A stretch of 64,000 nt of DNA from Marinobacter changyiensis (lineage in GTDB: Bacteria; Pseudomonadota; Gammaproteobacteria; Pseudomonadales; Oleiphilaceae), in contig NZ_VZZZ01000006.1 of assembly GCF_009193265.1 (NCBI RefSeq), positions 1 through 64,000 of the forward strand, read 5' to 3'. The first letter of the stretch is position 1, and every line of letters starts with the position of its first letter. Under the pieces are notes generated by a model. That model did no database searches and was not told the DNA's origin. It saw only the letters and a list, made by a program, of their open reading frames with translations. This document shows positions 34,285 to 42,851 of this stretch, in pieces. A program made the translations under genes and the position numbers.

Positions 34285-34997
34285 CTGGGAATGCGGGAGA
34301 ACCCTGACAAATTTTTCAGCTTTACGTTCAATACTTTAGTATTAGTAGAGGAGTTCTTCGAAGGTGAAGGGGTGACCGGTTATCATATGGATGATTGTGT
34401 TCAACCACTACAAGACCGCTTGCTATCGGGTAGTAGCGGCGCCTTCGGAGTCAGAGGTTCGACAAATCGCGAACGCGATTTGGGCGCCGCAGCAAAGCGA
34501 AGGCGGGGCAAAGCCCCGAAGATCGCCCCCAAGGTGATCTGAGTCCATCCTCTTCCCCACCAGCTACTCCCCAGCTGAATTTTGCAATCGAGTACGCTTT
34601 TCGTAGAACGCAGGAATGTTCGGCGCAGTGACGACGGCCCACAAGGCTCTGAGCCCACCCTTCTTTTCTCAAATCCCTGAATCAGGCCCTATCGGAGCGC
34701 AAATCTTTTTTTTATTGCTTGTGCCCCGAGACTTAATCCAACCTGTCCCCAGGGATGCCTGCTACAGATTTCATGGTCGTTACCCCGCCTCTGAAGACAA
34801 CCATGCGAACGGATCGTGAAGTGGGCAGGAATCAAAAGTAGGACAAAACGTTACGTTCGGAAAAATGGATGGGTGATAACTTCATTGACTGGAGACGGGA
34901 TTTCCGTTGATGTAGTCAATCCCCATGGCCACGCGCCCTCGGAACAGCTGGCCTGCTATGAATGAAACATCGTCCGACCAGAACGAGGAGTCAGTCT
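34285..34997. other. Non-coding boundary region of the catabolic cassette
   Basis: No supported gene. It contains repeat copy B (34456-34735, interrupted by about 115 unique bases at 34555-34668). A 12-base match to the tRNA T-arm (TCAGAGGTTCGA, 34451-34462) lies at its left end. The final 170 bases are the leader of the cold-shock gene. Confidence 0.5.
34456..34735. repeat. Structured multi-hairpin repeat, copy B
   Basis: Bases 34456-34554 align without gaps to 22700-22798. The first stem is CAAATCGC/GCGATTTG (34463-34470/34475-34482), where copy A has CAAACTGC/GCAGTTTG: both strands of the stem changed together. The third stem has one C-to-T change giving a G-U pair. After about 115 unrelated bases the tail resumes (34670-34735) with CGCAA/TTGTG in place of CACGG/CCGTG, again mostly compensatory. 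Confidence 0.8.
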
Positions 34998-35219
34998 ATG
35001 AAAGGAAAGGTTTTAAAATTCGATACGGATACCCGAGCCGGTTTGATAGAAGATCATCGAGGCGCAGAATTTCCTTTCTCCGAGGACCAGGTGGCCAGCA
35101 GCCAGGACATCCGGGCTGGTGACGAGGTTAACTTCCGCCCCAAGGGCTCCAAAAAAGGGCCGTTTGCTTCGCAAATTGTTCTGGTGCAAAGCGGGCGTAA
35201 CTCAGCAGCAACCGGGTGA
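34998..35219 (+). CDS. Cold-shock-domain protein
   Basis: A 73-residue protein from ATG 34998, preceded by GAGGAG at the correct distance. MKGKVLKFDTDTRAGLIEDH carries the RNP1-like region of the CSD, but altered from the usual KGFGFI to RAGLIED, so nucleic-acid binding may be weaker or specialised. GDEVNFRPKGSKKGPFASQI matches the second half of the fold. It begins the conserved chromosomal part right of the cassette and stands alone ahead of the tungstate transporter genes. Confidence 0.8.
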   Translation: MKGKVLKFDTDTRAGLIEDHRGAEFPFSEDQVASSQDIRAGDEVNFRPKGSKKGPFASQIVLVQSGRNSAATG

Positions 35220-35336
35220 TGCTGTGTCCAAATGGTATCCATGGAGTCCTGGTCAAGACTCCGCCCCAAAACCCTTGCGAATCTGAGGCAAAGAGCGTTC
35301 AATCGTCGATTCACTACTTCAGGACTCCAACGATAA

Positions 35337-36032
35337 ATGGACGCTGTGACTGAAGCCTTTCGACTTATTATTGCGCTGGACGCAGACTTATTCGAAATTC
35401 TCTGGCTGTCCATTCGTGTCAGCGTGATCGCACTGGCCATTTCCGCTGTAATCAGTTTACCTCTGGGGACCTGGCTGGCGATCACTGAATTTCCGGGACG
35501 GAAATTCTGCATCCTTTTGTTAAACGCCCTGATGGGGATGCCCCCGGTGGTCGTGGGATTGATGGTATATTTGCTGCTGTCACGATCTGGTCCGCTGGGT
35601 TGGCTGGGGCTACTGTACACCCCAACTGCCATGATCATCGCGCAAGTGGTGCTGATCACCCCGATTATCGCGGCTCTGTCGAATCAGGTGATTGAGAATC
35701 TCCATCAGGAGTACAGCGATACGTTTTACTCGATGGGTGTCACCGGACGCCGTGCAGTGGTGGCCTACCTGGTAGATGCGCGCTATGCGCTAACCACCTG
35801 CATTCTGGCGGGCTTCGGTCGAGCCATCGCCGAGGTTGGCGCCGTCATCATCGTCGGAGGCAATATTGATCATCTGACCCGTGTCATGACCACCGCCATC
35901 GCACTGGAAACCTCGAAGGGCAACCTGTCCCTGGCCTTAAGCCTGGGCACGGTCTTGCTAGCGCTGTCATTGCTGGTCAATTCACTGGTGATAGGCGTTC
36001 GTGAATACGCTGCGAAGCGCCAATATGCCTAA
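35337..36032 (+). CDS. tupB: Tungstate ABC transporter permease TupB
   Basis: A 231-residue membrane permease with about five or six helices and the EAA-type loop (YSMGVTGRRAVVAYLVDARY) followed by GFGRAIAEVGAVIIVGGNI, as in TupB/WtpB permeases. It forms the channel of a tungstate (or molybdate) importer with the next two genes. The ATPase start overlaps its stop by eight bases. Feeding tungsten or molybdenum to the formate dehydrogenase downstream is the obvious role. Confidence 0.87.
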   Translation: MDAVTEAFRLIIALDADLFEILWLSIRVSVIALAISAVISLPLGTWLAITEFPGRKFCILLLNALMGMPPVVVGLMVYLLLSRSGPLGWLGLLYTPTAMIIAQVVLITPIIAALSNQVIENLHQEYSDTFYSMGVTGRRAVVAYLVDARYALTTCILAGFGRAIAEVGAVIIVGGNIDHLTRVMTTAIALETSKGNLSLALSLGTVLLALSLLVNSLVIGVREYAAKRQYA

Positions 36033-36735
36033 TCCACTCCTGCCCATACGCATCAGCAATCTGCGCCTGATTAAAGGTGATCGAGCCGTGCTGGCCGGTG
36101 TGAACCTGATGATTGACGAACCCGGCATCACTGTTTTTATGGGCCCTAACGGCGCGGGCAAGACCTTGCTGCTTCGTTGTTTACACGGACTGATCAACCC
36201 GGATCAGGGCCAGATTACACTGGGTGATCTGACCGTGGCTGATAGTCGCGATCAGCAGGCCATGGTCTTCCAGCACCCGGTATTGCTGCGCCGAACGGCT
36301 CTCCAGAATTTAGCCTTTGCGGCCCCCGGGATTGCCAGATCCGAACCGCAGCGATTGATTGAGGCGCTGGAGTCCGTCCACCTGGCTGACCGAGCCGACC
36401 AACCGGCTCGTATGCTTTCAGGTGGAGAGCAACAACGACTGGCCCTGGCGCGCGCCTTGTTGAGTAAGCCTGCGTTATTGCTTTTGGACGAGGCGACGGC
36501 TAGTTTGGATCCCGCATCGGTTCAGGTGATTGAAGCCCTGGTCAAGGCCCAAAGCACCCAGGGGACCAAGGTTATTTTAGTCAGTCACGACCAAGGTCAG
36601 GCTCGACGTTTGGCCGATGATGTCGTATTTATATCGGCTGGGCAGGCAGCCGAGCGAAGTCCGGCGAATCAATTTTTTATTGCGCCCCAAACCCCGGCGG
36701 CTAAAGCTTATCTAGCCGGTGAACTCTTGTTGTAG
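36025..36735 (+). CDS. tupC: Tungstate ABC transporter ATPase TupC
   Basis: A 236-residue ATPase from ATG 36025 (an in-frame GTG at 36001 is the alternative). Walker A MGPNGAGKTLLLRCLHG, signature LSGGEQQRLALARALL, Walker B LLLLDEATASLDP and switch SHDQGQA are present. It lacks the C-terminal molybdate-binding domain of ModC, as expected for TupC. Located between permease and binding-protein genes with short spacing; one operon. Confidence 0.87.
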   Translation: MPNPLLPIRISNLRLIKGDRAVLAGVNLMIDEPGITVFMGPNGAGKTLLLRCLHGLINPDQGQITLGDLTVADSRDQQAMVFQHPVLLRRTALQNLAFAAPGIARSEPQRLIEALESVHLADRADQPARMLSGGEQQRLALARALLSKPALLLLDEATASLDPASVQVIEALVKAQSTQGTKVILVSHDQGQARRLADDVVFISAGQAAERSPANQFFIAPQTPAAKAYLAGELLL

Positions 36736-36746
36736 AGGCAGCTAAT

Positions 36747-37574
36747 ATGAAACCCTTTCTAGTCTTCGTTGTTTTAGCTTTTAGCGCTCACACACAGGCC
36801 GATACCATCATCGTTCAGTCCACCACCTCGACCCAGAATAGTGGCCTGTATGATTACCTGTTACCGATACTGAAAAAGGATACCGGTATTCAGGCCAATA
36901 TCGTAGCTGTGGGTACCGGACAGGCGATCAATAATGCCAGGCGCTGTGATGGTGATTTGCTTCTGGTCCACGCCAGGTCTGCCGAAGAAACGTTCGTTGC
37001 TGACGGCTATGGCGAATACCGCCGCGACCTGATGTACAACGACTTTGTTATCGTTGGACCCAAAGCCGATCCGGCAAATGTGGCCGGAGCCCGCGACGTC
37101 ACTGACGCTTTGCAGCGAATCAGGCAAGCCGGTGCTAAATTCGCCTCACGCGGTGATGATTCCGGGACACATAAAAAAGAACGCTCATTGTGGCAAGAAG
37201 CAGCTATCGACCCTGTCGCCGGATCGGGTCAATGGTACCTTGAGACCGGCAGCGGCATGGGCGCAACCCTGAATACCGGCGTGGGCCTCGGCGCCTATGT
37301 GTTGACCGACAGAGCCACCTGGATGTCATTTGCCAACAAACAAGACAGCACCATTTTATTTGAGGGAGCTCCCCCCCTGTTCAACCAGTACGGTGTTATC
37401 CCCGTCAGTGCGGCCAAGTGTCCCAACGTGAATAGAGAGGCGGCGGAGACCTTTGCACGGTGGTTATTGTCCGAAACCGGACAAGCCGCTATTGCTGCCT
37501 ATCAGGTTGACGGCAAACAGCTCTTTTTCCCGAACGCCAACGATAGGCTCAACAGTTCGATTGAGTTGAAATGA
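36747..37574 (+). CDS. tupA: Tungstate-binding periplasmic protein TupA
   Basis: A 275-residue protein with a signal peptide (MKPFLVFVVLAFSAHTQA). TTSTQNSGLYDYLLPILKKD, SAEETFVADGYGEYRRDLMY, NDFVIVG, SRGDDSGTHKKE and LETGSGMGATLNTGVGLGAY are characteristic TupA motifs; the first supplies the oxyanion-binding Thr-Ser residues. TupA proteins prefer tungstate strongly over molybdate, which hints that the dehydrogenase here may use tungsten. Its end overlaps fdhD by four bases, tying metal uptake and enzyme maturation into one transcript. Confidence 0.9.
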   Translation: MKPFLVFVVLAFSAHTQADTIIVQSTTSTQNSGLYDYLLPILKKDTGIQANIVAVGTGQAINNARRCDGDLLLVHARSAEETFVADGYGEYRRDLMYNDFVIVGPKADPANVAGARDVTDALQRIRQAGAKFASRGDDSGTHKKERSLWQEAAIDPVAGSGQWYLETGSGMGATLNTGVGLGAYVLTDRATWMSFANKQDSTILFEGAPPLFNQYGVIPVSAAKCPNVNREAAETFARWLLSETGQAAIAAYQVDGKQLFFPNANDRLNSSIELK

Positions 37575-38440
37575 TGATTGAACCCCTTCTGCCCAACCCT
37601 AACGATCCTCGGCTATCCCGCACTGTTGAGGGCGTTGATGAAACCGGTCAATCGAAGTCGATCAGCGTAATCGAAGAGCGTCCTCTGACCATCTATCTGA
37701 ACAGCCAGGAAATCGTCACGGCAATGACCATTGGCGATCACCCGGAGTACCTGGCGCTCGGCTTTCTCCTGAATCAGGGCATGCTGCGCGAGACCGACCA
37801 GGTCACCGGGATTGATTACGACGAAGAGCTGGAAGTCGCTGTGGTCCGCACCAAGGGTGTCACTGATGTAGAGGACAAGCTGAAAAAGAAAACCCGCACC
37901 TCGGGCTGCGCCGTGGGCACTGTGTTTGGCGATATGATGGCCGGGCTTGAGGGGCTGTCATTGCCGGATACACCGGTGCACACCAGTACCTTTTACAACC
38001 TCTCGTATCAGATTAACCACACTCCCAGCCTGTATATGGAAACCGGTGCCATCCATGGCAGTGCTCTGTGTCAGGGGCTTCAGGTCCTGGCCTACATGGA
38101 GGATGTCGGACGCCATAACGCGGTCGACAAGATCGCAGGCTGGATGCACTTGAATGACATCCCGTCGGCCGATAAGGTCCTCTACACCACTGGCCGTTTG
38201 ACCTCCGAAATGGTTATCAAGACGGCCCTGATGGGCATCCCGACCCTGATCAGCCGGTCAGGCTTTACGGCCTGGGGCGTCGATATTGCCCAGCAGGTCG
38301 GATTAACACTGATCGGACGGATGCGAGGCAAGAAATTCACCTGCCTCAGTGGCCAGCATCGCCTGGTGTTCGACCAGGACTTGTCGCAGATTCCGGATGA
38401 CGACAAAAAAATGCGGCGCAAAGGCGCTCAGCATGATTGA
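37571..38440 (+). CDS. fdhD: Formate dehydrogenase accessory sulfurtransferase FdhD
   Basis: A 289-residue FdhD. The catalytic region SGCAVGTVFG has a single Cys (about Cys113), whereas the E. coli protein has a CxxC loop. MEDVGRHNAVDKIAGWM and YTTGRLTSEMVIKTA are strongly conserved family motifs. FdhD moves sulfur from a cysteine desulfurase to the Mo/W-bis-MGD cofactor, which formate dehydrogenase needs for activity. The gene is coupled to tupA, and its stop lies in a 20-base periodic repeat leading to mobA. Confidence 0.9.
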   Translation: MMIEPLLPNPNDPRLSRTVEGVDETGQSKSISVIEERPLTIYLNSQEIVTAMTIGDHPEYLALGFLLNQGMLRETDQVTGIDYDEELEVAVVRTKGVTDVEDKLKKKTRTSGCAVGTVFGDMMAGLEGLSLPDTPVHTSTFYNLSYQINHTPSLYMETGAIHGSALCQGLQVLAYMEDVGRHNAVDKIAGWMHLNDIPSADKVLYTTGRLTSEMVIKTALMGIPTLISRSGFTAWGVDIAQQVGLTLIGRMRGKKFTCLSGQHRLVFDQDLSQIPDDDKKMRRKGAQHD

Positions 38441-38500
38441 CGGAGCTTCAGCATGATTGACAGAGCTTCTACGTTATTGAGGGAGACGGAGCATGACTGA
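38431..38500 (+). repeat. 20-base periodic repeat with start-stop mini-frames between fdhD and mobA
   Basis: Units begin at 38431, 38451, 38471 and 38491: GCATGATTGACGGAGCTTCA, GCATGATTGACAGAGCTTCT, a third more degenerate unit, then GCATGACTGA at the mobA start. The second unit opens a 15-codon frame (ATG 38453 to TGA 38498-38500) that overlaps the mobA ATG (38493). The array looks like slippage that duplicated the fdhD-stop/mobA-start junction and may couple translation. Confidence 0.7.
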
Positions 38501-39080
38501 GTGTGCGGTCATTCTGGCGGGCGGCCAGGCAAACCGGATGGGCGGTGGTGACAAAGGACGATTGATGCTGGGTGATCAGTCATTGATCCAGCGTGTCATC
38601 GATCGAATCACGCCGCAGGTCGACGCCGTGGTGTTGAACGCCAACGGGGACCTGTGTCGTTTTGACGATCTGGGTTTGCCTGTGGTGGCTGACTCTATCT
38701 CCGATTTTCCCGGCCCACTGGCGGGTGTGCTGGCGGGCATGGACTGGGCCGCCGAGCAGGGGCATGAGTGGCTGATCAGTGTCGCTGCGGATACCCCGTC
38801 GTTCCCGTTGGACCTCGCTGAAAGACTGGCCGAGTGCGATACCCCGGTGGTGTTGGCGGCCACGCCGGATCCGGAGCGCGGCCGACTGCCCCAGCCAACC
38901 TTTGGCCGTTGGCAGGTCGCGTTGCGGCATGATCTGAGAGCTGCCCTGAACGACGGTGTGCGCAAGATTCGTCAATGGACTCAGGCCCAGGGCGAGTCGC
39001 TGGTGCTGTTTGGACCGGACGACTTTTTCAATATCAACACGCCGGAAGATCTGGCCTGGGCGGAGCAGCACCTGAAGTGA
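38493..39080 (+). CDS. mobA: Molybdenum cofactor guanylyltransferase MobA
   Basis: A 195-residue enzyme. AVILAGGQANRMGGGDKGRL at the start is the GTP-binding signature, and DSISDFPGPLAGVLAGMDWA and ISVAADTPSFP follow. It attaches GMP to molybdopterin to make the bis-MGD form needed by formate dehydrogenase. ATG 38493 has GGGAGACGGAGC ahead of it, and mobB starts within its final codons. Confidence 0.92.
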   Translation: MTECAVILAGGQANRMGGGDKGRLMLGDQSLIQRVIDRITPQVDAVVLNANGDLCRFDDLGLPVVADSISDFPGPLAGVLAGMDWAAEQGHEWLISVAADTPSFPLDLAERLAECDTPVVLAATPDPERGRLPQPTFGRWQVALRHDLRAALNDGVRKIRQWTQAQGESLVLFGPDDFFNINTPEDLAWAEQHLK

Positions 39081-39568
39081 ACGTCATCGGCATTGTGGGC
39101 TGGAAAAACTGCGGAAAAACCACCCTGGCAAGCGCACTGATCCGTGAGCTATCCAGCAGAGGCTTTACGGTTAACTCGATCAAACATGCCCATCATGGGG
39201 TGGATGTGGACCAGCCCGGTACCGATAGCTACCATCATCGTGACGCCGGCGCCCGGGAGGTCATTCTGGCAGGTGGACAGCGCTTCGCCATCATGCACGA
39301 ACTGCGGGGCGCCGACGAGCCGACACTCGATCAATTGCTGGCCCGACTGGGCACCTGTGATTGGGTCGTGGTAGAGGGATTTAAATCACATTCACATCCC
39401 AAGATTGAAGTGCACAGGCGGGTGTGCCAACGCGCGCCCCTGTATCCGATCGACGCCAGCATTATTGCGGTGGCGGCGGACTATGCTTCGGATTTTGCGG
39501 GCCCCGGTTTTGATTTGAACGACATACCCGGGATCGCTGACTTTGTTATAAGTTTAGGAGAGTCATGA
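39077..39568 (+). CDS. mobB: Molybdopterin-guanine dinucleotide biosynthesis adaptor MobB
   Basis: A 163-residue P-loop protein starting at GTG 39077, overlapping the mobA stop. GIVGWKNCGKTTLASALIRE is the GTP-binding P-loop, SIKHAHHGVDVDQPGTDSYH and GAREVILAGGQRFAIMHEL are MobB motifs, and VVVEGFKSHSHPKIEVHR follows. It assists MobA in cofactor delivery. moeA begins four bases before its end. Confidence 0.9.
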   Translation: MNVIGIVGWKNCGKTTLASALIRELSSRGFTVNSIKHAHHGVDVDQPGTDSYHHRDAGAREVILAGGQRFAIMHELRGADEPTLDQLLARLGTCDWVVVEGFKSHSHPKIEVHRRVCQRAPLYPIDASIIAVAADYASDFAGPGFDLNDIPGIADFVISLGES

Positions 39569-40812
39569 ACGAACTCCGTAACGACTGCTTTGCCCTGCCC
39601 CCCGGGGTGAATTGGACACCGGTGGACGAGGCCCTGAAGCGGTTACGTTCACGTCTGCATCCAGTGGTGGGCGTAGATCGCGCTGTCCCGCTCTCACAGC
39701 TGAACGGCCGAATATTGGCGAGCGACGTTTATGCGCCTCGCGCTCATCCCCCCTGCAGCAATTCTGCAGTCGATGGCTATGCTTTTGCAGGACCTTTGAC
39801 CCAAGTGCCCTGCACCATGCCCCTGGTTGATGGCCGGAGCGCCGCCGGGGAGCCGTACCTCGGTCAAGTGGCCGAGGGTCACGCAATTCGCATCCTGACC
39901 GGCGCGGTCCTGCCGGCCGGCACTGATACGGTGGTCCTGGAAGAGGACTGCGAAGTCATAGATCAACAGCTACACTTGAACGGCACCCTGAAAGCCGGCG
40001 CCAACGCACGCAAAGCCGGTGAGGACATCAAGATACAAGATCGAATCCTCACCGTGGCAACCCGCTTGACACCTACCCAGATTTCAGTTCTCGCCAGTGT
40101 CGGAGTCGAGTCGGTCGATGTCTATCAGCGGCTTCGCGTCGGAATCCTGTCCACCGGTGATGAAGTGAAGCCGGTCGGTTCTGCTGTCACCGACTGGCAA
40201 ATTTATGATGCGAACCGCCCGATGCTGAGCGCTCTGGTCGCACAGCTTGGCTATCAGGTGGTAGATCTGGGCCATGTACTCGATCGAGCCGAGGACGTCA
40301 GAGCGGCGTTAGAGCATGGCGCTGAGCAGTGCGATCTGGTCCTGACCAGTGGCGGTGTTTCCGCAGGGGACGAGGATCATGTGTCGAAAACACTAAAAGC
40401 CCATGGTGACATCAGCAACTGGCGCATCGCGATCAAACCGGGTCGACCCCTGGCGCTGGCCATGTTCCAGGGCACGCCGGTGGTGGGTTTGCCGGGAAAT
40501 CCGGTTGCGGCCTGGGTCTGCGCGCTGCGATTTGGCGCTCCGGCGATGGCACTGCTGGCAGGGGGGGAGTGGTTCGAACCCCAGGGCTATGTCATGCCCG
40601 CCAACTTTTCCAAAAACAAGAAACCGGGGCGCAGCGAGATGTTGCGCGCCAGGGTCCGTGACGGGCAGGTTGAAGTATTCGGCTCTGAAGGCTCGGGCCG
40701 GGTGACCGGCCTGGCCTGGTCCGAGGGTATGGTGGAACTGGATGAGAGTGCTCAGCTGATCGAGTCAGGAACCCCGGTGCGCTTTATCCCCTACTCCAGC
40801 TTCGGGCTGTAG
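39565..40812 (+). CDS. moeA: Molybdopterin molybdotransferase MoeA
   Basis: A 415-residue MoeA. CSNSAVDGYAF near residue 65, IRILTGAVLPAGTDTVVLEE, AGEDIK, VGILSTGDEV, YDANRPML, SGGVSAGDEDHV and VGLPGNPVAAWV are all present in family order. It inserts the metal into adenylylated molybdopterin. It is the last plus-strand gene of the cofactor operon; its stop is directly adjacent to the stop of the convergent minus-strand operon. Confidence 0.92.
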   Translation: MNELRNDCFALPPGVNWTPVDEALKRLRSRLHPVVGVDRAVPLSQLNGRILASDVYAPRAHPPCSNSAVDGYAFAGPLTQVPCTMPLVDGRSAAGEPYLGQVAEGHAIRILTGAVLPAGTDTVVLEEDCEVIDQQLHLNGTLKAGANARKAGEDIKIQDRILTVATRLTPTQISVLASVGVESVDVYQRLRVGILSTGDEVKPVGSAVTDWQIYDANRPMLSALVAQLGYQVVDLGHVLDRAEDVRAALEHGAEQCDLVLTSGGVSAGDEDHVSKTLKAHGDISNWRIAIKPGRPLALAMFQGTPVVGLPGNPVAAWVCALRFGAPAMALLAGGEWFEPQGYVMPANFSKNKKPGRSEMLRARVRDGQVEVFGSEGSGRVTGLAWSEGMVELDESAQLIESGTPVRFIPYSSFGL

Positions 40813-41289
40813 TCATTCATAGCCGCCATGTACGGCAAAGGCCTCCAATGAAGCGTCTTGCGGGGCGCGGGAGCGGTAGGTTTCCTCTACACCCAGCTCG
40901 GTCAGCGTACGGCTGACCATCATCAGGGTGTTCTCTTCAAAGTCTTCACACATCCGGCGCATCTGGTCGATTTCTTCGCAGGCAACCGGATAGGCTGCGT
41001 CGATATCCGGTGCGCCGTAGAACTCGACAAAGGTTTGCGCCAGCGTCTGCTGCAGCTGCTCCAGTTCGGCTTCGGTGATGTTGCAGACACCAACGAAACT
41101 GGCGCGGCCACCCGATTCTATGCTGTACCAGCCGTTGGTAAAGGCCTGACGCGCCTTGCCCTTCAGGTCCGCTTCGGCCCAGTTGGAGAATTCGAATCCG
41201 CCCGAGATGGCCCATTCGCCGCTGGGGGCCGGCACTTCGTAGACATTTTCATCGGATATATCCAATCGCAGGGTTCGTGCCAGTTTCAT
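40813..41289 (-). CDS. DUF6505-type hypothetical protein of the formate dehydrogenase locus
   Basis: A 158-residue protein (MKLARTLRLDISDENVYEVP; ISGGFEFSNW; SFVGVCNITEAELEQ; FVEFYGAPDIDAAYPVACEE). I recall this as a family linked to formate dehydrogenase clusters (DUF6505), with unknown function. It overlaps the lipoate-ligase-like gene by four bases, giving a minus-strand operon with the Mrp and ferredoxin genes. Probably an accessory factor for enzyme assembly. Confidence 0.65.
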   Translation of the reverse strand: MKLARTLRLDISDENVYEVPAPSGEWAISGGFEFSNWAEADLKGKARQAFTNGWYSIESGGRASFVGVCNITEAELEQLQQTLAQTFVEFYGAPDIDAAYPVACEEIDQMRRMCEDFEENTLMMVSRTLTELGVEETYRSRAPQDASLEAFAVHGGYE

Positions 41290-41990
41290 GTGTGCTCCGC
41301 GAATTCAATCAAACTCACTGTTTCGGTCATGGCACCCTGGCGCAATAGCATCCGGCCTTTTTCATCCAGCCCGACAAAAATGCCGGGCCTTGGTTGCTCG
41401 ATCATTTTGCCCAGGGTGTCGCAGCGTGGTCGCCATTCATTGTGTACGCGCTCGAACCCGCTGTCCATGAAGTAGGTCAGCCACAAAAGCGTGTGTTTGG
41501 ACCAGCTTTCCAGTAGCGCCATGGGCTCGATCTCGCCGCAACCTTCGTCAAGCAGACAGGTTTCATTCGGGTTTTTTCCTGGCTCGTCGCTAACAGGTAT
41601 AAAAGGCACATCGATGCCGATGACCAGCCAGCTGGGCTGCGCCTCAGGATCTGATACATCCGCTGCAAAGCGAACGCCACCGCAGACCGCACCATTGACC
41701 TTGATGCGATTGGGCCATTGAAAATGCACGGGCACTTCGGGTGGGGCCAGTGCGCCCAGACTTTCGGCCAGGCCTATCTGGGCAACGTAGACCGCTTGAA
41801 TAGCCTCTTCCAGAGGTGTTTCCGGCGCCAGCACCAGGGCCGCGCGTAAGATGTCCCCCGCCTCGGAGTAAAGAATCGTGCCGGAATCGACCCCTGCAAT
41901 GGCTCGGCTGACGGCCTTGTCAAAAGGATCCGTGTGCTTGGGCACCGCTTCGCCCGAGAGTAGCGGCGGGAAATGGGGTGACTCGATCAT
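41286..41990 (-). CDS. Biotin/lipoate protein ligase-like protein
   Basis: A 234-residue protein with the BPL/LplA-like fold (VHFQWPNRIKVNGAVCGGVR, WLVIGIDVPFIP, RHxGRxxGxF-like end IFVGLDEKGRMLLR). Compared with true BirA or LplA, the catalytic lysine motif (WPNRIKVNG versus WPNDVxxxxxKxxG) is only partly kept. A specialised or non-catalytic role in the formate dehydrogenase gene set is therefore possible. It overlaps both neighbouring genes by four bases. Confidence 0.65.
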   Translation of the reverse strand: MIESPHFPPLLSGEAVPKHTDPFDKAVSRAIAGVDSGTILYSEAGDILRAALVLAPETPLEEAIQAVYVAQIGLAESLGALAPPEVPVHFQWPNRIKVNGAVCGGVRFAADVSDPEAQPSWLVIGIDVPFIPVSDEPGKNPNETCLLDEGCGEIEPMALLESWSKHTLLWLTYFMDSGFERVHNEWRPRCDTLGKMIEQPRPGIFVGLDEKGRMLLRQGAMTETVSLIEFAEHT

Positions 41991-42832
41991 AGGATGGCTC
42001 GGGCGTAAACGTCAGAGGCGACAATTTCATCGGCAATGCGCTGGAAAGATCGGGACTGAGGGCTATCCGGCTTTGACACCACAATCGGAACGCCGCCGTC
42101 CGAACCGATACGAATATCCAGATCCAGGGGGATTTCACCCAGGAAGGGCGCTCCGAGCTTTTCTGCTTCAGCCCGGGCGCCGCCAGATCCAAAGGGGTGG
42201 TGTTCTTTACCGCAACCGTCACAGACAAACGATGCCATGTTTTCAATCAAGCCAAACAACGGCACGTCCATCCGGTTGAACATGTCGATGCCTTTGCGCG
42301 CGTCCATCAGGGCAATATCCTGGGGTGTCGAGACCACAACGGCGCCCGCAACAAAGAATTTCTGGCTCAGGGTCATCTGGACGTCACCGGTACCCGGGGG
42401 CAGATCCACCAGCAGCACGTCCAGCCTGCCCCAGTCCACCTGATTCATCATCTGTTCCAGCGCGCCCATCAGCATAGGCCCGCGCCAGATGATGGCTTCG
42501 TCATCCGGGGTCATCAGACCCAGGGACATCAAAGTCACGCCATGATTGCGCAGGGGCAGGATGGTATGTCCGTCGGGGCTGGACGGGCGGCCTGAAACAC
42601 CCAGCATGCGAGGCTGGCTGGGTCCGTAGACGTCGGCGTCCAACAGACCCACTTTAAGACCTTTCGAGGCCAGCGCAACCGCCAGATTGGAGGCCACTGT
42701 CGACTTGCCGACGCCGCCTTTGCCCGAGGCGATGGCGATGATGCGGTCAATGCCCTTCGGATTTTTGTCCTGTGGCCGGGGCGCGTCGGTACCGATCAGG
42801 TTGGGTTTTCCAACCTCAGTATATTGATCCAT
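41987..42832 (-). CDS. Mrp/NBP35-type iron-sulfur carrier ATPase
   Basis: A 281-residue P-loop ATPase from ATG 42832 (a longer frame only runs into the upstream gene). Deviant Walker A ASGKGGVGKSTVASNLAVAL, LLVDLPPGTGDVQMTLSQ, STPQDIALMDARKGIDMF and the C-terminal ENMASFVCDGCGKEHHPFG, whose CxxC binds a bridging Fe-S cluster, define Mrp/ApbC. It likely loads Fe-S clusters onto formate dehydrogenase subunits or the ferredoxin encoded just upstream. Confidence 0.88.
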   Translation of the reverse strand: MDQYTEVGKPNLIGTDAPRPQDKNPKGIDRIIAIASGKGGVGKSTVASNLAVALASKGLKVGLLDADVYGPSQPRMLGVSGRPSSPDGHTILPLRNHGVTLMSLGLMTPDDEAIIWRGPMLMGALEQMMNQVDWGRLDVLLVDLPPGTGDVQMTLSQKFFVAGAVVVSTPQDIALMDARKGIDMFNRMDVPLFGLIENMASFVCDGCGKEHHPFGSGGARAEAEKLGAPFLGEIPLDLDIRIGSDGGVPIVVSKPDSPQSRSFQRIADEIVASDVYARAIL

Positions 42833-42851
42833 GTTGTGTCCTGTTTGGTTT

